Of a DNA stretch of 23,308 bases, positions 7,378-11,825 are shown piece by piece. Position 1 is the stretch's first letter. The number at the start of each line of letters is the position of its first letter. Location of the stretch: IMG/VR virus record IMGVR_UViG_3300031539_000324, positions 1 to 23,308 of that record. The stretch is one strand, 5' to 3'. Source of the stretch: a virus. Under the pieces are notes generated by a model. It saw only the letters and a program-made list of their open reading frames with translations. It had not been told where the DNA came from and searched no databases. The position numbers and the translations under genes were made by a program.

Positions 7378-7405
7378 TTGCATTATACCATAGTTGTGTT
7401 ATAAT
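7378..7405 (+). promoter_or_regulatory. Extended -10 promoter for dut-ssb operon
   Basis: TTGCAT at 7378-7383 and TATAAT at 7400-7405 are 16 bases apart, and the -10 is preceded by TGT, making it an extended -10. The predicted start near 7412 leaves a roughly 30-base leader before the GTG of dut. The leftward TATAAT at 7387-7382 lies inside this promoter, so polymerases loading on the two strands would compete. Confidence 0.75.
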
Positions 7406-7442
7406 TGCATAGTCGAATAAATTTTATTGTCAGGAGGCAAAA

Positions 7443-7928
7443 GTGTCAAAAATTTTAAAGTTTTATGTCGATTACGGAAAGCTCGAAGATGCCGAGCGGT
7501 TCGGAATGGATGCCAAAGTTACAGTGCCATCCATTAAGAACACTGGATATCTTGGCGACGCTGGTATCGATCTTGCAGCACCATATCCAGTTACTGTTGC
7601 TGCACACTCGTTCAAGGTGATCGATACGTTCATCGGATTTGAATTTCCAGAAGGCGTGTTTGGGCTACTGTTTCCTCGTGGTGGCGATACATTCTTGCTT
7701 GGCGCAGGGGTGATCGATACTGGATACACAGGAACAATTAAATGCAAAGTGATTAACCCATACAATACAGATATGGAATTTAATGTTGGAGATTCTGTTG
7801 GCCAATTGATACTGGTTGAAATGCCGTTTTGTGAACCGCCAGAACTGGTCGCAGATACAAAAGAGAATATCCGCGAAAGCGAAAGGGGTGACAGTGGACG
7901 AATCACCAGCGAGTCTAATCTACGATAA
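7443..7928 (+). CDS. dut: Trimeric-type dUTPase, divergent motifs
   Basis: Hydrolyses dUTP to dUMP and pyrophosphate, keeping uracil out of phage DNA and feeding dUMP to the ThyX-like enzyme. In this 161-residue protein, motif 1 is GDAGIDL at 38-44, motif 2 is FPRGG at 77-81, motif 3 is GVIDTGYTGTIKC at 89-101 with the catalytic Asp92 and the uridine-pocket Tyr95, and motif 4 is VGDSVGQLIL at 115-124. Two departures stand out. The conserved Ser of PRSG is Gly80, and the C-terminal RGxGGFGSTG arm reads RGDSGRITS, so the stacking Phe is missing. Activity may therefore be altered. The start is GTG at 7443, with AGGAGG 5 bases upstream. Its end overlaps the next gene by 35 bases. Confidence 0.88.
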   Translation: MSKILKFYVDYGKLEDAERFGMDAKVTVPSIKNTGYLGDAGIDLAAPYPVTVAAHSFKVIDTFIGFEFPEGVFGLLFPRGGDTFLLGAGVIDTGYTGTIKCKVINPYNTDMEFNVGDSVGQLILVEMPFCEPPELVADTKENIRESERGDSGRITSESNLR

Positions 7929-8784
7929 AACATATTACACGAGTTATGGTAAGGATGGACAGCCGTACATTGGTAATCTTGCCATTATGAACACGATGGA
8001 AAACGTAGCTCATTATCTGGTTAAGAAATACAAGCCGAAAACACATATCGATGTTGGTTGTGCTATGGGAATCTTAATGTATACAATGGGCAAGCGTGGA
8101 GTCCGTTCTTATGGCGTCGAGGTATCAGATTACGCTGTGGAGAATGCACATCCATTGGTGAAGCGTAATATTTGGAATACCGACATTCTCGATATCGATA
8201 TCAGTGCAATTGATGTCAAATACGATATCGTCACTTGTATTGAGGTTATTGAGCATATACCAGAAAGGTGGGAAGATCATGTCCTAGATTTACTGTGTGC
8301 GTACAGTGACATTGTGTTTCTGTCATCGGAGCTAAACTTTGATGAGCCTACCCATGTCAATGTAAAACCGCTTGCATACTGGAAAGGCAGTATGCAAGAT
8401 CGCGGTTACATATCGGATATGGGCTACCCATCTGCTATTCCTTGGGGCAGAACGTTTGTCAAGGCAAACAGTAAAAAAGAAATCTCAGAGCTACTAGATA
8501 GATCAAGCAGAATCGATGTACTTACAAGAGATAATTACAGTTGTTTTCTGTGTGGTAAATCTGGTGTTCAGGTGCATGAGATTATTCCTAAATCCGCATT
8601 CGGAAAGAGTCAACTAGATAAGTGCTTTGAACCAAAGAATCGAGTGTGTTTGTGCCCAGAGCATCATGGGCCAGCCCACACTAAAGATGCAAGAACTCTA
8701 CTGATTAGCTTAATGTCAAGACGTTTCGGCTATAAATATGACGAGCCGATATATCAAAAATATATGGAGGATTCAAATGGGTAA
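7894..8784 (+). CDS. SAM-dependent methyltransferase fused to HNH endonuclease domain
   Basis: A 296-residue two-domain protein. The N-terminal ~190 residues are a class I SAM methyltransferase: HIDVGCAMG at 51-59 (glycine-rich loop with Ala for Gly), YGVEVSDYAVE as the acidic-strand region, CIEVIEHIP at 115-123, and a THVNVKPLAYW segment seen in small-molecule or sugar O/N-methyltransferases. No DPPY/NPPY or PCQ motif typical of DNA methylases is visible. The C-terminal ~85 residues are an HNH domain: CFLCG (C217, C220), VHEIIPKS with catalytic His228, Asn249, then RVCLCPEHHGPAH with C254, H257 and H258. The start is GTG 7894, with AAAGGGG 5 bases upstream; an ATG at 7816 lies deeper in dut without support. 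It overlaps ssb by 8 bases. Confidence 0.82.
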   Translation: MDESPASLIYDKTYYTSYGKDGQPYIGNLAIMNTMENVAHYLVKKYKPKTHIDVGCAMGILMYTMGKRGVRSYGVEVSDYAVENAHPLVKRNIWNTDILDIDISAIDVKYDIVTCIEVIEHIPERWEDHVLDLLCAYSDIVFLSSELNFDEPTHVNVKPLAYWKGSMQDRGYISDMGYPSAIPWGRTFVKANSKKEISELLDRSSRIDVLTRDNYSCFLCGKSGVQVHEIIPKSAFGKSQLDKCFEPKNRVCLCPEHHGPAHTKDARTLLISLMSRRFGYKYDEPIYQKYMEDSNG

Positions 8785-9184
8785 AGATTTCAATCAGTTC
8801 ACAGCAGTTGGTCGCCTTGGTAGTGATCCTGAGATGTCGTACACGAACACCGGCACGGCGATTGTGAAGTTTAACATTGCTAACGGCAATGATTACTACG
8901 ACAAAGAATCCAAGGCGTGGGTCGAGCGAACAAACTGGATTCCGGTTATTATGTTTGGCAAGTATGCTGAAGGTGTTGCGGAGCGTTATCACAAGGGAGA
9001 TAAGGTACTTGTTAGCTGCGAGGTCAGCGTTGATAAGTACACCGATAAATCTGGAGAGAAGCGCACCGGCTATAGTTTTAAAGCCAACACTGTTCAGATG
9101 CTAGAAAAGTCTAACAAGGATAATTCTGGCGGCTCCTCATACGAGCCTGATGTCAGCGCCGAGGAAGATACCCCCTGGGACTAA
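8777..9184 (+). CDS. ssb: Single-stranded DNA-binding protein
   Basis: A 135-residue bacterial-type SSB. The OB fold is evident from FTAVGRLGSDPEMSYTNTG near residues 8-26, a NWIPVIMFGKYAEGVAERYHKGDKVLV stretch split across strands at about 53-80, and a TGYSFKANTVQML strand ending the fold near 114. A short Ser/Gly-rich linker leads to an acidic tail ending EEDTPWD, comparable to the DDDIPF tip that recruits replication partners. ATG 8777 is chosen over the in-frame ATG at 8738 because GGAGG lies 6 bases upstream. It would coat single strands for RecA, RecJ and primase. It is the last gene of the dut operon, followed directly by a terminator. Confidence 0.95.
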   Translation: MGKDFNQFTAVGRLGSDPEMSYTNTGTAIVKFNIANGNDYYDKESKAWVERTNWIPVIMFGKYAEGVAERYHKGDKVLVSCEVSVDKYTDKSGEKRTGYSFKANTVQMLEKSNKDNSGGSSYEPDVSAEEDTPWD

Positions 9185-9196
9185 CCCAAAAGAAGT

Positions 9197-9233
9197 AAAA
9201 AAGGGTGGAGAACAAAATCTCCACCCTTTTTTT
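9197..9233. terminator. Bidirectional intrinsic terminator
   Basis: GGGTGGAGA at 9203-9211 pairs perfectly with TCTCCACCC at 9218-9226 around a 6-base loop. Six A bases precede the stem and seven T bases follow it, so it terminates both the rightward dut-ssb operon and the leftward operon whose last stop codon sits at 9232-9234. Confidence 0.95.
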
Positions 9234-9726
9234 ATTCGGTAAAAAAGTGACCCGATGCTTGCAAGGCATCCCGAACCTTCTCAAGCGTTTCGCCTAGCCA
9301 GTTCAATCCCATCCATTGAGATGGGTCTTTAACTCGTATGTCGGTAGGATGCAAGCCGACACCCCACAGTCTATCGTGTGGGCTTGCTTCGACAATCATC
9401 CTGGGGCGAGTGTTCAGGAGATAGCTTCTATGGTATACATTTTGCGTGTACTTAGCCATGTTACCATTGAATACTATATCTCTTGCGGCTGAACGCCATA
9501 CCTCATCCTTGAATCCCTTGACTTTGCGACCCAGGCGCTTCTGCTCTCTTGGATCGCTAGTCATCATAATCAACAGCCTAGTCTCGCGATCGCCAAACAG
9601 TAATGCTTTCTCAGACATCATATACTGTTCGGCGCACCCATACACGATGCCATCAATTGTAAATGGCGAACTATCCCATTGGGATAAAGGCCCACCCCAA
9701 AACGCCACTACATCATTATCGTACAT
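9232..9726 (-). CDS. NADAR-domain (YbiA/RibX-like) N-glycosidase
   Basis: A 164-residue single-domain protein that closely follows the NADAR (DUF1768) pattern: FWGGPLSQW near residue 9, GCAEQYMMSEKA near 30, DPREQKRLGRKVKGF near 58, NMAKYTQN near 88, LLNTRP near 103, EASPHDRLWGVGLHP near 113 and GLNWLGETLEKVRD near the end. Characterised relatives cleave N-glycosidic bonds of riboflavin intermediates (YbiA) or remove ADP-ribose from guanine bases, including within DNA. In a phage, reversal of a host ADP-ribosyl-DNA toxin or NAD/ADP-ribose metabolism are plausible roles, but neither is shown here. The start is ATG 9726, with GAAAGG 5 bases upstream. It follows the two small paralog-like genes and ends inside the shared terminator. 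Confidence 0.9.
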   Translation of the reverse strand: MYDNDVVAFWGGPLSQWDSSPFTIDGIVYGCAEQYMMSEKALLFGDRETRLLIMMTSDPREQKRLGRKVKGFKDEVWRSAARDIVFNGNMAKYTQNVYHRSYLLNTRPRMIVEASPHDRLWGVGLHPTDIRVKDPSQWMGLNWLGETLEKVRDALQASGHFFTE

Positions 9727-9728
9727 GA

Positions 9729-10073
9729 TTACCTTTCCAGTCGTGTTCGTTTCGCGCGCTGGCGAATCAGTATTTCTGATGTCAAATCATCGGCTATTCG
9801 ATCTACCGCATCGAATATATGGTGCATCGACATGAGGCCAACCAGTATTCCATCTTCGCTGATGGTATACTGTTCATCCATGACCTCAACAGTAGCGAAC
9901 ATCTCTTTTCCCTGTTGGAGCAGCTCGGTGATCACGGCATCGACCAGAAAACGATTCGCAAAGTAGTAGATAACATCTACATTCTTGATATCGTTGCTTA
10001 CCAGCTTCTTTGCGGTGTTCGATGCTTGAATATCCGGAATGCTCGTCCTTCCATCCCACACTAGCCTAAGCAT
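9729..10073 (-). CDS. Hypothetical protein, tandem paralog B
   Basis: An unrecognised 114-residue protein. It opens MLRLVWDG, similar to MLTVIWDQ of the gene just upstream, and both continue with a Ser/Pro loop, an Asn-Asp-rich strand and a hydrophobic helix at comparable positions, suggesting an old tandem duplication. Sequence identity is low beyond the first ten residues. The C-terminal 20 residues are strongly basic (RQRAKRTRLER). ATG 10073 has AAGGGG 5 bases upstream and overlaps the preceding gene by 8 bases; only 2 bases separate its stop from the NADAR start. Confidence 0.65.
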   Translation of the reverse strand: MLRLVWDGRTSIPDIQASNTAKKLVSNDIKNVDVIYYFANRFLVDAVITELLQQGKEMFATVEVMDEQYTISEDGILVGLMSMHHIFDAVDRIADDLTSEILIRQRAKRTRLER

Positions 10074-10404
10074 TATTTCCCCTTGTTATTGATTGTTTAC
10101 GCTTTTTCACTTGCAGCCTAATTAAATCCATGCCAATATCAAACGGAATATCAATCAGCGCACCACTGTTTTTAACGTTGCCATACCTATTGCATCGATG
10201 TATAGAGCCATTGATATCAACCTGAACGTAGTCGGCAACATCCAACTGTAGGGCGCGCAATCGAATTGCGAGCAATACGCAATCGTTAGATACATGAACC
10301 GATTTGTTCTGGAGTACGATATCGCTATCTACTATCGAATCAGCGAAATCCATTGCGTGTTCATCGCACACCGGCGATTTTTGATCCCATATTACTGTTA
10401 GCAT
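10066..10404 (-). CDS. Hypothetical protein, tandem paralog A
   Basis: A 112-residue unknown protein. The open frame continues upstream to 10542, but that extension translates a tRNA-like RNA and a poly-A run and is rejected. ATG 10404 has AAGGAA 6 bases upstream. The start MLTVIWDQKS resembles the next gene. The middle has a DYVQVDINGSIHRCNRYGN segment that reads like a beta hairpin with a single Cys, and the C-terminus is basic (VKKRKQSITRG). It lies directly downstream of the structured RNA block on the same strand, so the RNAs and this gene are probably on one transcript. Confidence 0.65.
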   Translation of the reverse strand: MLTVIWDQKSPVCDEHAMDFADSIVDSDIVLQNKSVHVSNDCVLLAIRLRALQLDVADYVQVDINGSIHRCNRYGNVKNSGALIDIPFDIGMDLIRLQVKKRKQSITRGNNA

Positions 10405-10470
10405 ATCAATTTCCTTGTCTAAAATTGGATACGCAAAAAAAAATAAACTATCCGGGCCATTTGACATCAG

Positions 10471-10542
10471 TGTACGTGATGGGACTCGAACCCATGTCTT
10501 CGGCGCGTCCGCTCGATGTTGTTCCGACTCAACTACACGCAC
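10471..10542 (-). ncRNA. tRNA-like RNA with hairpin in place of anticodon arm
   Basis: This 72-nt element has a full 7-bp acceptor (GTGCGTG with CACGTAC, one G-U pair) and discriminator A. The D arm is GTTG/CAAC with GG in the loop, and the T arm is ATGGG-TTCGAGT-CCCAT. The anticodon region cannot form a 5-bp stem with a 7-base loop: only three pairs form at normal register and there is no U33. Instead TCG(A)GCG pairs with CGCCGA around a GACG tetraloop. It would thus look like a tRNA at the elbow and acceptor but cannot decode. No CCA is encoded. It may be a degenerate tRNA or a deliberate mimic. Confidence 0.65.
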
Positions 10543-10550
10543 GAGATATA

Positions 10551-10685
10551 CCCTGTTCGCTGGTCAATCGGTTGAACCAGATTTCTCTGTAGCCGTCAAC
10601 CGATGTACTAAACCACTATAACGGCGAGCCTTATCCAAATGCATCCTAAAGGAGGTAGACAAATTTACTACTCCAACGAACAGGG
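10551..10685 (-). ncRNA. Structured RNA closed by 13-bp helix, possible pseudoknot
   Basis: On the minus strand CCCTGTTCGTTGG (10685-10673) pairs with CCAGCGAACAGGG (10563-10551), 13 pairs with one U-G; on the plus strand that position would be a C-A mismatch, so the minus strand is the structured one. Inside are an 8-bp stem ATCGGTTG/CAACCGAT (10604-10597 with 10574-10567) enclosing CAGA-GAAA-TCTG with a GNRA tetraloop (10589-10578), a 5-bp GCCGT/ACGGC (10625-10621 with 10596-10592) that crosses it to make a pseudoknot, and small hairpins at 10671-10655 and 10653-10644. ACCTCCTTT at 10656-10648 matches the 16S anti-Shine-Dalgarno. GGTTCAA next to the 3' closing strand recalls a T arm. No known RNA family is recognised. 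Confidence 0.6.
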
Positions 10686-10688
10686 CTG

Positions 10689-10761
10689 TGGGGACAGATG
10701 GATTTGAACCATCAACCAACAAGTTATGAGCCTGCTGCTCTGCCAATTGAGCTATATCCCC
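10689..10761 (-). tRNA. tRNA-Met (anticodon CAU)
   Basis: A complete 73-nt cloverleaf. The acceptor is GGGGATA with TGTCCCC and discriminator A. The D arm GCTC/GAGC has loop AATTGGCA. The anticodon stem GCAGG/CTTGT holds loop CTCATAA with anticodon CAU, the variable loop is TGGTT, and the T arm is GATGG-TTCAAAT-CCATC. The paired G1-C72 end and the lack of three G-C pairs under the anticodon argue against an initiator. Elongator Met is most likely; an Ile-decoding tRNA made by lysidine modification of C34 cannot be excluded by sequence. CCA is not encoded (ACA follows). Confidence 0.95.
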
Positions 10762-10766
10762 AAGCG

Positions 10767-10816
10767 CGAAGTGGAAGTTCAGCGTTGTGTTTCCTTTCTG
10801 AATAATATCCACTTCG
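10767..10816 (-). ncRNA. Long two-stem hairpin upstream of tRNA-Met
   Basis: CGAAGTGGA (10816-10808) pairs perfectly with TCCACTTCG (10775-10767). After a small internal loop TTCAG (10802-10798) pairs with CTGAA (10782-10778), capped by a 15-base purine-rich loop containing AAAGGAAAC. It sits 5 bases before the tRNA-Met 5' end. It could guide processing or be a separate RNA. Confidence 0.55.
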
Positions 10817-10821
10817 GCTAC

Positions 10822-10852
10822 GACAACTGACTAACCTCAATAGAACAGTGTC
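10822..10852 (-). ncRNA. Small hairpin in RNA block
   Basis: On the minus strand GACACTG pairs with CAG(T)TGTC, seven pairs with one bulged T, around a 16-base loop. It fills the gap between the 53-nt tRNA-like RNA and the hairpin at 10767-10816. On its own this could be chance; its weight comes from the packed arrangement. Confidence 0.4.
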
Positions 10853-10855
10853 AAT

Positions 10856-10908
10856 TTGTGGCGGCTGGAATCGAACCAACGATACATGCCCACGACAGCA
10901 TCGCCACA
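10856..10908 (-). ncRNA. 53-nt tRNA-like RNA lacking a D arm
   Basis: A 7-bp acceptor TGTGGCG/CGCCACA with discriminator A and a normal T arm GTTGG-TTCGATT-CCAGC are joined by only 21 bases instead of about 42. Those 21 bases form one hairpin, ATGC-TGTCGTGG-GCAT, with an 8-base loop, so there is no room for both a D arm and an anticodon arm. If the hairpin served as anticodon arm, T33 would precede CGT, but the loop is one base too large. It lies 6 bases after the stop codon of the gene at 10915. Confidence 0.65.
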
Positions 10909-10914
10909 CAAAAA

Positions 10915-11685
10915 TCATTCTTTCCAGTCTGGTTCTTCCATCCCAAGTGCTGCAATTCTGTCTAGAATCTCAGAGGCTGGAATCGAACGGGATTCACACA
11001 GCTTATCACTGGCAAACCTAGCAGAAACCAGGATGTTGTGATACACCGGCACGTTCAAATTCTCCACCGGATGCCATATGTATTGTGTTGCATCCACCGA
11101 TCTGTCCAGAGACACAACAAGAGGATATTCGGTTTCCGGATTGCGATTGATAAACAGCCTGTATTTCATACCTCTTGCGATTGCAGAGTCTAGGCTACTT
11201 CGCCATCCTGTCGTTTCCCCATCTGGCTCAAACGATCTTGCATCCATGACCCTGTATACATTACTGTGATGCTTAGGCGCGTCGAACAGCAGATGTACTG
11301 TAGATTGCACTCCATTACGGATATCAGTTCTTCTTCCAAGCGCATCGAGCAGGTTCTTGCTAAGCCGATGAAAGTACATGTTGGTGCCAGTGGTTGCAAT
11401 TTCGTTAGCGATAACCAACTTTCCAGTGTAGAAATCGCGGTACATCCATACAGAATCGTAGCTGAGTACGGTATCTCCTGCAATCTGAAAGTTCATTATC
11501 AGTGCCGTTTCCGAATCGCGATATTTGGCCAGCACCTCTTCTCCCTTGATGTGTATACCGACGAACCCCTTTATCGTTCCAGATATGTTGAGAGTCAGTA
11601 TACCTCTCGTTGCTTCATCTCTGGGCACTCCATTTGGAACGTAACTATATGGTATCTGCACATTATCCTCCATAGATAAGCTCAT
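10915..11685 (-). CDS. Hypothetical protein heading the RNA-block transcript
   Basis: A 256-residue protein (ATG 11685) that I do not recognise. The first half is rich in beta strands (GILTLNISGTIKGFVGIHIKGEE, split over two strands), and later segments mix strands with short helices; no catalytic motif, signal peptide or membrane segment is visible. The ATG at 11685 lacks a ribosome site, while an in-frame GTG at 11661 has GGAGG 5 bases upstream and may be the true start, giving 248 residues. It follows a strong promoter at 11718-11746 by about 26 bases and is directly followed by the structured RNA block, so one transcript may carry this mRNA, the tRNA-like RNAs and the two small paralogs. 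Confidence 0.7.
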   Translation of the reverse strand: MSLSMEDNVQIPYSYVPNGVPRDEATRGILTLNISGTIKGFVGIHIKGEEVLAKYRDSETALIMNFQIAGDTVLSYDSVWMYRDFYTGKLVIANEIATTGTNMYFHRLSKNLLDALGRRTDIRNGVQSTVHLLFDAPKHHSNVYRVMDARSFEPDGETTGWRSSLDSAIARGMKYRLFINRNPETEYPLVVSLDRSVDATQYIWHPVENLNVPVYHNILVSARFASDKLCESRSIPASEILDRIAALGMEEPDWKE

Positions 11686-11712
11686 CTGTGCGCTATGTGG
11701 CGCGTTTTACTG

Positions 11713-11782
11713 TTGACATTATAGCACGCACATAGCCATACGTCAAAATATGCCATATGGCTATGTGACGCTATTATGTCAA
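11713..11782. repeat. 70-bp near-perfect interrupted palindrome
   Basis: The outer arms are TTGACATTATAGC (11713-11725) and GCTATTATGTCAA (11770-11782), inverted copies with one mismatch. The inner arms CACATAGCCATA (11729-11740) and TATGGCTATGTG (11756-11767) are a perfect 12-bp inverted repeat, and GCCATATGGC (11752-11761) is a smaller palindrome within. The structure covers the leftward promoter at 11718-11746. It occupies most of the 140-base gap between the RNR stop and the next gene. Confidence 0.85.
11718..11746 (-). promoter_or_regulatory. Strong sigma70-type promoter inside the palindrome
   Basis: Reading leftward, TTGACG (11746-11741) and TATAAT (11723-11718) are exactly 17 bases apart, with a predicted start near 11711. 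Its spacer is one inner palindrome arm, so any protein binding the palindrome would block or modulate it. Confidence 0.85.
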
Positions 11783-11825
11783 GTGTGCAGCCAGCAACGA
11801 CGCATTATGTAAAGTTATCTATGGT

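Noticed and set aside
7472-7933. 153-codon minus-strand frame opposite dut
   Set aside because: Shadow of the dUTPase gene; Pro/Ser-rich, no ribosome site.
10435-10443. Nine-T run on the minus strand after the RNA block as an intrinsic terminator
   Set aside because: No stable GC stem directly precedes it; termination there cannot be supported.
10405-10542. Upstream extension of the gene at 10066-10404
   Set aside because: The extension translates the tRNA-like RNA and a poly-A run; a good ribosome site exists only at 10404.
10551-10685. A canonical tRNA in the region between tRNA-Met and the 72-nt tRNA-like RNA
   Set aside because: A D-arm-like TATAGTGG and a GGTTCAA are present, but no 7-bp acceptor and no 5-bp anticodon stem form at normal spacing; the long closing helix explains the pairing better.
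10353-11041. Several short plus- and minus-strand frames across the tRNA block
   Set aside because: They read through tRNA arms (the CGAACCC-type T-arm complement gives the recurring RTHV / ESNQR-like peptides) and have no start signals.
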